From an uncultured Collinsella sp. (GTDB taxonomy: Bacteria > Actinomycetota > Coriobacteriia > Coriobacteriales > Coriobacteriaceae), in assembly GCA_959605475.1 (NCBI GenBank), contig CAUHFS010000007.1, forward strand, positions 1 to 53,674: a stretch of DNA of 53,674 nucleotides, read 5' to 3'. The position numbers and the translations under genes are program-made. The notes under the pieces are model-generated. The model worked only from the letters and a program-made list of their open reading frames with translations. It was not told the origin of the DNA and did not search any database. Shown here piece by piece: positions 28,101 to 35,461 of the stretch. Numbering within the stretch: the stretch's first letter is position 1; the number at the start of each line of letters is the position of its first letter.

Positions 28101-29895
28101 ACAGGGCATTCTTGATGACAGAATAGGACAGGCCGGCCGCGATGTCGCCCACCGTGGCGCCTTCTTTTTGCGCCTGCTTGACGCGCGAGTTCATAAAGAC
28201 CGTGCAGCGGCTGCCCAGGTCGACGGGGGCCTTGGCATGGATGGCGGCGTCGGCGAACGCGCGCACGTCCATGTTCATAGAGACGGCGAAACTCTCGATA
28301 AAGCTGCCGCAGCCCGACGAGCAGGCCTCATTGAGCATGATGTGCTCGATGACTCCGTCCTTGACGCGCAGGCACTTCATGTCCTGGCCGCCAATGTCCA
28401 GAATGAACTCGACGCCGGGCAGGAACGCCTTGGCGCCGCGCAGGTGCGCGACGGTCTCGATCTCGCCGGAATCGGCCTTGAGAGCCTCGATGAGCAGCGC
28501 CTCGCCGTAGCCCGTGGTGGTCACGTGGCCGATGGTGCAGCCCGCGGGGATGTGGTTGTAGAAATCGGCCATGATGACCTTGGCCGTGCCCAGGATGTCG
28601 CCGTTGTTGTTGCCGTACCAGGTGTGCAGCAGCTGACCGTCCTCGCCCACGAGTGCGGCCTTCATGGTGGTGGAACCGGCGTCGATGCCGATGAACACGC
28701 GTCCGGTGTAGCCGTCGAGCTTGCCCTTGGGGACGACCTCGGTGTCGTGGCGACCCTTGAACTCGGCAAAGTCCTCGTCGGTGGCAAAGAGCGGATCCAG
28801 GCGCTCGACCTCAGCACCCTGCGTGTCGCCCAAGCTGTCGATGGCCTCGATGAGCTGCGGGAACGTGCTGAGCTTGTTGGACTCGTGCGCCATGGCAGCG
28901 CCGCTCGCCACAAACAGGTGGGCGTTTTGGGGCACAATGCGGTGCTCCTCGTCCAGGTTGAGCGTGAGGTAGAAGCGGTGGCGCAGCTCAGAGAGGTACT
29001 GCAGCGGTCCGCCCAGGAAGGCGACGTTGCCGCGGATGGGGCGGCCGCACGCCAGGCCCGAGATGGTCTGGGTCACGACAGCCTGGAAGATGGAGGCGGC
29101 CACGTCCTCGGGGCGGGCGCCCTCGTTGAGCAGCGGCTGCACGTCGGTCTTGGCAAAGACGCCGCAACGGCTAGCGATGGGATAGATGGTGGTGGCGTTG
29201 GCCGCGAGTTCGTTAAGGCCGCTGGCATCGGTGTGCAGCAGGGTTGCCATCTGATCGATGAAGGCGCCCGTGCCGCCGGCGCAGGTGCCGTTCATGCGCT
29301 GCTCGATGCCGTTGTCGAAGTAGATGATCTTGGCGTCCTCGCCGCCCAGCTCGATGGCGACATCGGTGGCCGGGATGAGGGTCTCGACGGCACGCTTACT
29401 GGCGATGACTTCCTGGACAAACTCCAGGTCGAGCCACTGGGACAGCAGCAGGCCACCCGAGCCGGTGATGGCGCAGGTCATCTGGGCCGTCGGCAGCACC
29501 GTCGCGGCACCCTCGAACAAGTCGCGGGCGCAGGCACGGACATCGGTGTGGTGGCGCTGATACTTGGCGTAGACGATCTGGTTGTCGTCGTTGAGCACGG
29601 CGAGCTTAACGGTGGTGGAGCCCACGTCGATGCCCAGGTGCAGGTTGCCGTGGGCGTTCTCGGGGTTGAAGATCGCGCCTTCGGGGGCATGGGCGGCGGC
29701 TACGGGCTCAGCAGCGGTGGCGGGATCGCTAGCGACGGACGTCTCCCCTGCCACGTTCTTGGCATCGGCAACTGCCTCGGCAACTTTCTCAGCAGCCGCG
29801 GTCGCGGCCTTCTGCGCGGCGTCCATCACGGTGGGCGCGGCCTCGCGCGCGGCAGCGACCACACGGTCCTTAATGCCCTCGACGAGTTTGCTCAT
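25114..29895 (-). CDS. Four-part 2-hydroxyacyl-CoA dehydratase activase-related fusion protein
   Basis: A 1593-residue cytosolic protein. Residues 1-80 are an Ala/Glu/Lys-rich helical extension. Two BcrAD/BadFG ATPase domains follow: LHLGIDVGSTTVKLA (about 86-340) and VFIGIDAGSTTMKAA (about 385-650). Each has Cys positions of the bridging 4Fe-4S cluster (NGTCAGGTGAF and SRCGVF; NEACSSGCGSF and SRCTVF). Next is a Cys cluster (CGRCSNNC, then a later Cys), then DUF2229-type CoA_act regions with CYPAKMSHGH and CPQMAPIHFD. Activases pass one ATP-energised electron to radical dehydratases. No separate dehydratase subunits are nearby. AAGAGGAG precedes the ATG, 11 bases after the TetR gene. Confidence 0.92.
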   Translation of the reverse strand: MSKLVEGIKDRVVAAAREAAPTVMDAAQKAATAAAEKVAEAVADAKNVAGETSVASDPATAAEPVAAAHAPEGAIFNPENAHGNLHLGIDVGSTTVKLAVLNDDNQIVYAKYQRHHTDVRACARDLFEGAATVLPTAQMTCAITGSGGLLLSQWLDLEFVQEVIASKRAVETLIPATDVAIELGGEDAKIIYFDNGIEQRMNGTCAGGTGAFIDQMATLLHTDASGLNELAANATTIYPIASRCGVFAKTDVQPLLNEGARPEDVAASIFQAVVTQTISGLACGRPIRGNVAFLGGPLQYLSELRHRFYLTLNLDEEHRIVPQNAHLFVASGAAMAHESNKLSTFPQLIEAIDSLGDTQGAEVERLDPLFATDEDFAEFKGRHDTEVVPKGKLDGYTGRVFIGIDAGSTTMKAALVGEDGQLLHTWYGNNNGDILGTAKVIMADFYNHIPAGCTIGHVTTTGYGEALLIEALKADSGEIETVAHLRGAKAFLPGVEFILDIGGQDMKCLRVKDGVIEHIMLNEACSSGCGSFIESFAVSMNMDVRAFADAAIHAKAPVDLGSRCTVFMNSRVKQAQKEGATVGDIAAGLSYSVIKNALFKVIKLRDPKEIGSQVIVQGGTFMSDATLRAFEQLTGVHAVRPDIAGCMGAYGAALLARDRAGADGTSTILSAEDIAHLTVTQKHVRCGRCSNNCQLTVNDFGGGRRFITGNRCEKGAGHKKQKTEAPNLFKKKNELLFNREVLSPDEAPRGTVGIPRALNMYENYPFWHAFFTRLGFSVQLSDQSSKKTYQAGIESMPSESVCYPAKMSHGHVMNLIDRDVDFIWMPCVRWERKEDPTAGNCYNCPIVMSYPTALALNIDEIREQNIEFLYPFVPYHDKTELKRRLYQVLAVDRVADAQAGRGRVRGPKITRSEVDAAVNAAFEADARFHEDIQTMGEEALKWVEDHGGHGIVLAGRPYHNDPEINHALPELISSFGFAVFTEDSLAHLVKPERPIRVVDQWMYHSRLYAVARFVTMRNDLDLIQLNSFGCGLDALTTDQVQEILEASGKIYTVLKIDEVSNLGAARIRIRSLMAALKDQEAERLAEATAAGEAYEQGDAAPVAPSTDAPAFASRKYTFEAQRESASTAWPKVPFTEQMRDEGYTILCPQMAPIHFDLVKEVFRGAGYNLELLPSTDHDAVEAGLRYVNNDICYPSILVTGQIMEAIESGRYDLSKTAVVISQTGGGCRATNYIALIRKALRESGHPEIPVISLSAVALGEDNPGFKLTPALLKQAVYAVLFGDVMMQMLYRCRPYEATPGAANALYEEYMARARKLAPKFNRHNYTKLCREAIRAFDTMPLVGEGTKPRVGVVGEILVKFHPTANNHVVDVIEREGCEAVVPGLLDFFLYSMSNAELQKDELGSSATTRAGMQALIKLVDWMRTPVEEMLEKSRRFEAPERIGTMADKARTVLSVCNNMGEGWLLTAEMLDLIDHGAPNIICTQPFACLPNHVVGKAVIKELRRQHPESNIVAVDYDPGASEVNQLNRIKLMISVAKENMRAGKGFKLEKVAPLAMDEVTGQMRAHDGCVSCGPASEEAVASVAERLGRGIKK

Positions 29896-29906
29896 TGTCT
29901 CTCCTC

Positions 29907-30617
29907 TTAGTTGTTGGACTCGACGGTTGCGGCGGTGTCGGCCGCGTCCTCGAGCTGCAAGTTCAATAGCTTCATGCCGTATTCCGGCACGTTGATATCG
30001 ATGGGTTGGCCATACAGGTCGCCGGGGCGCACAAAGGCGATAACCGTCATGATGTGCGCCATGGTCTCGGGCGATTCGGAAAGGTCACGCTCAAACCAGC
30101 GCTGAATCATGCCGACCTCGGCACTCACGACGTAGGTGACGTAGTAGTCAAAGAACGTGCCCAGCGCCAGGCCCAAAATGCCCGTCTGCGCACGCGGCGC
30201 CACGGCCTCACGTGCGGTGTCGATAATCCTTTTAATGAAGGCCTGGTCGCCGCCCGGACCCAGCAGCGCACCGATTAAGTCGCGGTTGGCCGCAAGATAA
30301 CGCAGCAGCTCAACCGAACCGGGTGCCGGCTCAAGCTCATCGATATTGTGATAGAGATCAGGCAGCTGAGCTGCGGTGATAAGCTCAATGCGTTCACGGA
30401 TCTCGGCCAGCAAGCCGTCCTCGATTTGATTGATAAAGTCGGGGATATCGCGGTAGTGCGAATAGAACGTGCGGCGCGTAAGGCCAGCGCGCTCGGTGAG
30501 CGACGCGACATTAATGCGCGAAAGGTCACCGCTTTCGGCAAGCTCGCTGGCAAGTGCCTGGCGAAGGGCACGCTGCGAGCGAAGGGACCGGCGATCGCAT
30601 TTCTCGAGCTGGGACAA
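29907..30617 (-). CDS. TetR/AcrR family regulator
   Basis: A 236-residue repressor-type protein with the N-terminal helix-turn-helix at about 12-58 (ALASELAESGDLSRINVASLTE, then GLTRRTFYSHYRDI) and an all-helical ligand domain with LGTFFDYYVTYVV near residue 155. The start codon is TTG, chosen because AAGGAGG lies five to six bases upstream and no ATG or GTG fits. It is the first gene of a two-gene operon, 11 bases before the activase fusion, so it probably controls its own operon, perhaps in response to an acyl-CoA or fatty acid (inference). Two short palindromes lie just upstream. Confidence 0.9.
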   Translation of the reverse strand: MSQLEKCDRRSLRSQRALRQALASELAESGDLSRINVASLTERAGLTRRTFYSHYRDIPDFINQIEDGLLAEIRERIELITAAQLPDLYHNIDELEPAPGSVELLRYLAANRDLIGALLGPGGDQAFIKRIIDTAREAVAPRAQTGILGLALGTFFDYYVTYVVSAEVGMIQRWFERDLSESPETMAHIMTVIAFVRPGDLYGQPIDINVPEYGMKLLNLQLEDAADTAATVESNN

Positions 30618-30646
30618 GCGTCCTCCTTGTTACTCAGCCTGTGCGC

Positions 30647-30681
30647 TATTGCACAGTGCGAGTATTATTGCACACCGTGTG
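30647..30681 (-). promoter_or_regulatory. Candidate TetR operator region
   Basis: Upstream of the TTG start lie two dyads, GCACAGTGC (30651-30659) and CACACCGTGTG (30671-30681), each preceded by the direct repeat TATTGCACA (30647 and 30666, 19 bases apart). The placement suits autoregulation by the TetR protein. No clean -35/-10 pair was found. Confidence 0.4.
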
Positions 30682-30738
30682 TATCAACACGTAAAGGCAA
30701 TATTTTGGATGTGACAAAAGCGCAGTCCCTTGGTCACA

Positions 30739-31596
30739 TTATTCGATGACGGTGCGGGAGTTTTGCTTGCGCATGGTGGCGAGCATGTGCTTGGGAACGG
30801 CGTGGGTCATGCAGCTGCCGATAGTCGCGCCTGCGGCGGCCTTGGCTGCATCGCTGCCGTTTTTGGTCGCATAACTGTGGCGGAAGCGTTTGAGCATGGC
30901 AATGTCGTTGCCGCCGTCGCCGTAGACCGCCACCTCGTCCTCGGCAATGCCGTAGTAACCCGCCAGCCAGGCAACACTCTCGCCCTTGTTGCACGCCACG
31001 TCCGTGATCTCGAACATCACCGGATCGAACGGCGCGTTGACCACGCGGTCCGATCGTTCGGCCAAATATGCCTTAAGGTCGCGCTCCAGCTCGGGCGAGG
31101 TCACGCGACAATTGATCTTGCATACATCGTGACGCAAGATATCGCCGATCGACTGGTCGAAATACTGTTCCTCGTGATAGCCGCCACGCGCACGCATGCC
31201 GCGCATCACAATACGCTTGATGGGGCTGTCCTTTTTAAAGCCCGCCTGATGCATCTCGAACGAACCGCTCGAGAACATGCCATCGGGCGTGGAGCAATCA
31301 AAGCAGATATCCGGGAACGCCTTGAGCAGCTCCTCGGTAACCTGCGGGTCGATGGTCCAGGTTTTGAGCACCTCGCCATGACTGTCGCGCACGATGGAGC
31401 CGTTAGAGCAGCAGGCATCGATCGCCAGCCCCGTAAAGCCATGCTCGCCGATTGGCAACGTCGAGCGCCCGGTCGCGGGAACCACATGCAAGTCAGCCTC
31501 GGTCAGCTCGCGGATGGCACGGCGGATGGTCCCATCCGCCTCATGCAGGGCGTTCAGCAGCGTTCCGTCTAAGTCACTCGCAAACATCTTGATCAT
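30739..31596 (-). CDS. HAD-superfamily (Cof-type) phosphatase
   Basis: A 285-residue phosphatase of HAD subclass IIB. It has motif I at the N terminus (ASDLDGTLL, nucleophile and acid Asp), motif II in VVPATGRST, an inserted cap domain (about 85-185), the Lys motif within the region NKGESVAWLAGYYG, and motif IV in VAVYGDGGNDIAML. Such enzymes dephosphorylate sugar phosphates, flavin precursors or similar; the substrate is unknown. AAGGAGAGG precedes the ATG; a second ATG three codons on is also possible. It follows glnK on the same strand with 87 bases between. Confidence 0.93.
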   Translation of the reverse strand: MIKMFASDLDGTLLNALHEADGTIRRAIRELTEADLHVVPATGRSTLPIGEHGFTGLAIDACCSNGSIVRDSHGEVLKTWTIDPQVTEELLKAFPDICFDCSTPDGMFSSGSFEMHQAGFKKDSPIKRIVMRGMRARGGYHEEQYFDQSIGDILRHDVCKINCRVTSPELERDLKAYLAERSDRVVNAPFDPVMFEITDVACNKGESVAWLAGYYGIAEDEVAVYGDGGNDIAMLKRFRHSYATKNGSDAAKAAAGATIGSCMTHAVPKHMLATMRKQNSRTVIE

Positions 31597-31637
31597 GGGC
31601 GTGCCTCTCCTTCGTCTGCACGATATTGTAGACGAGA

Positions 31638-31667
31638 ACGGGCGCGCCCCAAGAGAGGCACGCCCGT
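31638..31667 (-). terminator. Possible terminator after glnK
   Basis: ACGGGCG (31638-31644) pairs with CGCCCGT (31661-31667), with further GC pairing inside. The stem is short and no strong T run follows. Confidence 0.35.
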
Positions 31668-31683
31668 CGGGCGAAAGATTGTC

Positions 31684-32022
31684 CTACACCGCGGCCGGGC
31701 CGTGTTCGCCGGTGCGAATGCGGATGACTTCTTCGACCGGCTCGACCCAAATCTTGCCGTCGCCGACGGCACCGGTGCGAGCGGCGTTGCAGATAATGTC
31801 AACGATACCGTCGACATGCTCGTCGGCGCAGATGAGGGTGAACTGCACCTTGGGGATCGTGTTGACGAGCAGCTCGTTGCCGCGCACGTATTCCTTCCAG
31901 CCATGCTGCGCGCCGCATCCCTGCACCTGGTTGATAGTCATACCGCGAACATCAGCAGCAAACAGCGCATCTTTAAGAACCTCAAGCTTCTCGGCACGAA
32001 CGATCGCCGTAATCTTCTTCAT
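31684..32022 (-). CDS. glnK: P-II nitrogen regulator, GlnK-like
   Basis: A 112-residue trimeric signal protein that binds ATP/ADP and 2-oxoglutarate and plugs the Amt ammonium channel. It has MKKITAIVRAEKLEVLKDAL, the T loop (about 37-55) within QGCGAQHGWKEYVRGNELLV, and the C-terminal GDGKIWVEPVEEVIRIRTGE nucleotide-binding region. Residue 51, the uridylylated tyrosine in enteric P-II proteins, is Leu here; Tyr is found only at 45. Uridylylation by GlnD is therefore unlikely. AGAGAGGAATTTACT precedes the ATG. It is downstream of amt on the same strand, a conserved pair. Confidence 0.95.
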   Translation of the reverse strand: MKKITAIVRAEKLEVLKDALFAADVRGMTINQVQGCGAQHGWKEYVRGNELLVNTIPKVQFTLICADEHVDGIVDIICNAARTGAVGDGKIWVEPVEEVIRIRTGEHGPAAV

Positions 32023-32068
32023 AGTAAATTCCTCTCTTTAGTAAAGAAATGAATTGCCATTCAATAAC

Positions 32069-32173
32069 GCGGGTTTTCCAAGTGCCCGAGATTGCCCCGA
32101 AAGAGGAGCGCCGCGTACTTCGGTACGCAAGCGACGGTTTGAGGGGCAAGGTCGGGTGCTTGGGAAAGCCGCG
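32069..32173 (-). repeat. Long hairpin with UUCG loop between amt and glnK
   Basis: Two arms of about 30 bases (32069-32098 and 32143-32172) pair with about 24 Watson-Crick matches plus several wobbles. Inside, GCGTAC TTCG GTACGC (32113-32128) forms a six-pair stem capped by TTCG. The structure fills most of the 154-base gap and starts three bases after the amt stop. It may be a dispersed repeat, a processing site or an attenuator. Confidence 0.7.
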
Positions 32174-32176
32174 CTG

Positions 32177-33454
32177 CTAATCGAGTCCGGAGAAAGAAGG
32201 ATATGCGCTCTCGCCGTGCTGACTCGCATCCAGACCCAGGGCCTCGTCGGCCTCGTCCACGCGCAGGCTACCGTGGAACAGCGCCTTGACCACCGCGGCG
32301 ATCACCAAGTCGAGCACCAGCACAATAGCGACCGTCACCACAATGCCCAGGATTTGCGAGATGAGCAGCGACATGTCACCCGTGTAGAACAGGCCGCCCT
32401 TACCGGTCCACGAAAGCTCCGGCACGCAGAACAGGCCCGTGAGCACGCCGCCCAAGATGCCGCCGATACCGTGGCAACCGAACGCGTCGAGCGCATCGTC
32501 GTAGCCGAACTTGGTCTTAAGATGGCTGATGGCCAGATAGCAGACGGGCGATACGATCAGGCCCATGACCAGTGCCGCCCACGGCTCGACAAAGCCCGCA
32601 CCCGGCGTAACCACCACAAGGCCCGCAACCAAACCGGTGCTGGCACCCACCAGCGTGGGACGACCGGTGTGCACGCGCTCGACGACAAGCCACGAGACCA
32701 TGCCCGCCGCGCTGGCCGTCACGGTGTTGAGGATGGCGAGTGCCGCCACGGCGTCGGCCTTAAACTCGCTGCCGCCGTTAAAGCCAAACCAACCAAACCA
32801 AAGTAGACCGGCGCCCAGCGCCACAAACGGCACGTTATGCGGACGGTAGCTCACCATGCCAAAGCCGCGACGACGGCCGAGCATTAAGCAGAGAATCAGG
32901 CCCGTGAGACCGGACGAAATGTGTACCACGTCGCCGCCGGCAAAGTCGAGCGCGCCGATGATGTCGCCGATAAAGGAACCATCGCCGCCCCAAACCATGT
33001 GGGCGAGCGGCGCATAGACCACGAGCAGCCAAATGCCCAGGAAGGCCGTCATGGCACCAAACTTAACGCGGCCTGCCAGACTGCCCGTAACGATAGCGGC
33101 GGTGATCATGGCAAACGCCATCTGGAAGGCGATGTTGATGATCTGAGGGTAGACGGCACCATCCGCAGCATTGCCCTCGGCCGCCTGCAGCACCTGGTTG
33201 AGCACCGGCAGGCACAGCAGCTGGTCAAAGCCGCCAATAAACGGGCTAGAACCGTCACCACCGTAGGCCAGCGACCAGCCGGCAACAATCCACAGCACAC
33301 CAACCAGGCCAATGGCGCCAAAGCACATAAGCATGGTGTTGATGACATTTTTGCGCCTGGACAGGCCGCCATAGAAAAACGCCAGACCCGGTGTCATTAA
33401 AAACACGAGCATGGTGCAGATGAGCATAAACGTTGTCGATCCCGTATCGTACAT
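32177..33454 (-). CDS. amt: Ammonium transporter Amt
   Basis: A 425-residue membrane channel with 11 predicted spans. Family segments are MTPGLAFFYGGLSRRKNV near the N terminus, the TFAFGD-region equivalent FQMAFAMITAAIV, VHISSGLTGLILCLMLG with its pore His, GWFGFNGGSEF, and GCHGIGGILGGVLTGLF with the second pore His. The start at 33454 has AAGGGGGAG upstream and gives the standard Gram-positive N terminus; an earlier in-frame start would add 38 residues of non-membrane sequence. GlnK follows downstream after a long hairpin. No nitrogen-regulator site could be identified upstream. Confidence 0.96.
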   Translation of the reverse strand: MYDTGSTTFMLICTMLVFLMTPGLAFFYGGLSRRKNVINTMLMCFGAIGLVGVLWIVAGWSLAYGGDGSSPFIGGFDQLLCLPVLNQVLQAAEGNAADGAVYPQIINIAFQMAFAMITAAIVTGSLAGRVKFGAMTAFLGIWLLVVYAPLAHMVWGGDGSFIGDIIGALDFAGGDVVHISSGLTGLILCLMLGRRRGFGMVSYRPHNVPFVALGAGLLWFGWFGFNGGSEFKADAVAALAILNTVTASAAGMVSWLVVERVHTGRPTLVGASTGLVAGLVVVTPGAGFVEPWAALVMGLIVSPVCYLAISHLKTKFGYDDALDAFGCHGIGGILGGVLTGLFCVPELSWTGKGGLFYTGDMSLLISQILGIVVTVAIVLVLDLVIAAVVKALFHGSLRVDEADEALGLDASQHGESAYPSFSGLD

Positions 33455-33652
33455 TCGCTCCCCCTTGGTCGCATGAACGTTGTCGGTGCCCATCATGCGG
33501 CCGAGGGGCAACTGGTGTAGACCAGATACGGCGTTGTTAAACGCTGCGTTGTCGAATGGAAACGGCACCGCAATCTTGGAAACGGCGCGGTAACGGACGC
33601 GAAACGAACGGGAAACGTGCGAACGAGAAGGGCGCGCTTGGCTCCGCTCTGG

Positions 33653-34672
33653 CTAGCGCCGGAACAGCTCGCGGGCTCGGTCGCGGAGGTCGGTAGCTCG
33701 GATGACGCCCTCGTAACGATTGATGCGCAGACGCGGGAAGGCGTTAAAGAAGCGTAGGTCGCGGCGGCTGAGTGACACGCTCGGTACCGGGCGGCTCATG
33801 CGCTTGCCGGCAAGGCGACGACCGAGCGACGGACGCGGCATGCTCGGCGCGGCATCGGCCACGCGACGGGCAGCGAGCGCCAGGCCGCGAGCACCATCCG
33901 AAATAAACGTCGGCATCGAAGTCTTCTCGCGCAGGGCATCGAGCGCCGCGTCGCCCAGCTCGGCCAGCCAAGCGTTAACGGCGCGACCGCGGATATGCGT
34001 CTGCGCCACCGAGTCAATCGCCGAATCGGGAATACGTTCGAGCATAGAGTCGGAGGCGTCGGCAAGCGACTCATTGATGCGGTCGGCAAGGTCGGCACGC
34101 ACGCGCTCAAGCTGATCGGACAGACGCCGCCAGCTCGCCAACGAGCACACCGCATCGACCATCATCGCGACCGCGACGATAAAGGCGGACAGCCGCACAA
34201 TCAGCACCGGCAGATGGCCAAGCAGCCCCAGCAATGCCGGCTCCACTAAACGGCAAATACACAACGCACCCAAGCCAAACGCGCAGGCCCAGTACAGGCA
34301 GATGCGTCCGTGCAGGTTAAACGGCAGATGCGAGTAATCCCAAAACCGGGCACCCGTCGTTTTTTCCAACAGCACGCCCACGCTATATTCGATCAGGCTG
34401 CATACGAGCGCGGCAGCGACAAACTGGCTCGAGGCGTCTGGGATTCCACGCAGCAGCAACCAGCACGCAATGCCGCCCGCACCGTAGATGGGACAACACG
34501 GCCCTAGCAAAAAGCCGCTGTTGGCAAAGCGTCCGTGGTTGAGCATGGCGCAGACTGTCGACTCCCATACCCAGCCGCAAAAACCGTAGAAGGCAAACGA
34601 GAGTACCAGCGCCGAGAGCGGACAGGCGGCAAGCGTCGCGCCGTCAAATGCCATGCCGATCGCGGTTCCCAC
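33653..34672 (-). CDS. CmpB-type (putative ABC transporter permease family) membrane protein
   Basis: A 339-residue protein. The N-terminal half (to about 190) has five or six membrane spans and the family pattern GFCGWVWEST, FANSGFLLGPCCPIYG, LIEYSVGVLLEKTTGARFWDYSHLPFNLHGRICL. This matches the PF06541 family, named as putative ABC transporter type IV though its role is not settled. The C-terminal half is cytosolic, helical and Arg-rich. The start is GTG, three bases after the stop of the HD gene and with GAGGAG ten bases upstream; an ATG six codons later is an alternative. Tight spacing implies co-translation with the HD protein. Confidence 0.85.
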   Translation of the reverse strand: MGTAIGMAFDGATLAACPLSALVLSFAFYGFCGWVWESTVCAMLNHGRFANSGFLLGPCCPIYGAGGIACWLLLRGIPDASSQFVAAALVCSLIEYSVGVLLEKTTGARFWDYSHLPFNLHGRICLYWACAFGLGALCICRLVEPALLGLLGHLPVLIVRLSAFIVAVAMMVDAVCSLASWRRLSDQLERVRADLADRINESLADASDSMLERIPDSAIDSVAQTHIRGRAVNAWLAELGDAALDALREKTSMPTFISDGARGLALAARRVADAAPSMPRPSLGRRLAGKRMSRPVPSVSLSRRDLRFFNAFPRLRINRYEGVIRATDLRDRARELFRR

Positions 34673-34675
34673 CGT

Positions 34676-35233
34676 CTACCCACTCCTCTTTTCGTTCGAT
34701 TCTTTGCTCGAGCCGTCGCTCGGGCCCTCGTTCAAATCGTTCGCGCCGCCTTTGCGCGGCAGACGGCCGGCAATCGTCTCGCGCAGCGCGCACCATTTAT
34801 CCGCCAGGCACACAATCCATGCCTCGCGACACGTCGGCGGCACCGGCACCAGCGGAAACATATGCCGTACGATAATATTCCGCTCGCGCGGCGTCAGCTC
34901 AAAATCTTCCTCCGCACGCGCCAAGGCAAAAAACGGGTGGCGAAAGCCATGCAGCCGATGGCTTGGGTCGGGATCGTGCCAGTCATAGAGAAAGTAATCG
35001 TGCAGCAGGGCCCCGCGCAGCAGCGATAAGCGGTCGACGGAGATACCGACGCGGCCCAGGCGCTCGGCAAAGGACAGACTTGCCCGCGCCACCGAGGTCA
35101 CATGCGTATACACCGTCACATCGCCATGCTGGATAAACTCGCGCGTCAGGTCCAGACGGCCCGCCTGTGCCAGTTGACGGGCAGCATGGTCTACTTCGCA
35201 CGCGATTTTCTCGGCACGAACGGTATCGGACAT
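34676..35233 (-). CDS. HD-domain phosphohydrolase-like protein
   Basis: A 185-residue protein with the HD metal-site pattern: H44 in VYTHVTSVAR, H78 and D79 in GALLHDYF, and a late Asp in CLADKWCAL. A further segment, FRHPFFALARAEEDF, resembles the family's HP motif. HD proteins of this size hydrolyse nucleotides or phosphate esters; the substrate is unknown. GGAAGGAGG lies six bases before the chosen ATG, 15 residues inside the longest reading. The C-terminal 25 residues are polar. It is the first gene of a two-gene unit with the CmpB-type protein and diverges from dxs. Confidence 0.87.
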   Translation of the reverse strand: MSDTVRAEKIACEVDHAARQLAQAGRLDLTREFIQHGDVTVYTHVTSVARASLSFAERLGRVGISVDRLSLLRGALLHDYFLYDWHDPDPSHRLHGFRHPFFALARAEEDFELTPRERNIIVRHMFPLVPVPPTCREAWIVCLADKWCALRETIAGRLPRKGGANDLNEGPSDGSSKESNEKRSG

Positions 35234-35322
35234 GCGGCCTCCTTCCGGCGGCGCTCGGCGGCAAGCCACAGCCTGCACGCAATGAATAAAATCATCATGG
35301 AACTTATCAGTATGGCATCGGA

Positions 35323-35334
35323 CAAAACGTTTTG
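35323..35334. promoter_or_regulatory. Perfect 12-bp palindrome in the HD/dxs divergent gap
   Basis: CAAAACGTTTTG lies roughly midway between the two divergent genes. It could be an operator or chance; no matching site was seen elsewhere in the window. Confidence 0.3.
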
Positions 35335-35461
35335 CCCCACCAGTTGGCGAATTACCGCGCCGCCGTCACATATCAAACGCCAAAATGTGCGAGACTGTCT
35401 TGTGCAATTGTGCCGGCCGAGGGAGTGCCGGCGCACGATTCGCATGGAGTAACCCACAACG

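Noticed and set aside
25198..29910. 1570-codon open reading on the plus strand opposite the activase fusion
   Set aside because: The minus-strand protein has clear ATPase motifs and a terminator; the plus-strand product is low-complexity and rich in Ala, Gly, His and Asp, as expected of an antisense frame.
33550..33600. Repeated TGGAAACGGC upstream of amt as nitrogen-regulator sites
   Set aside because: Only two short copies and no known regulator consensus is matched; could be chance.
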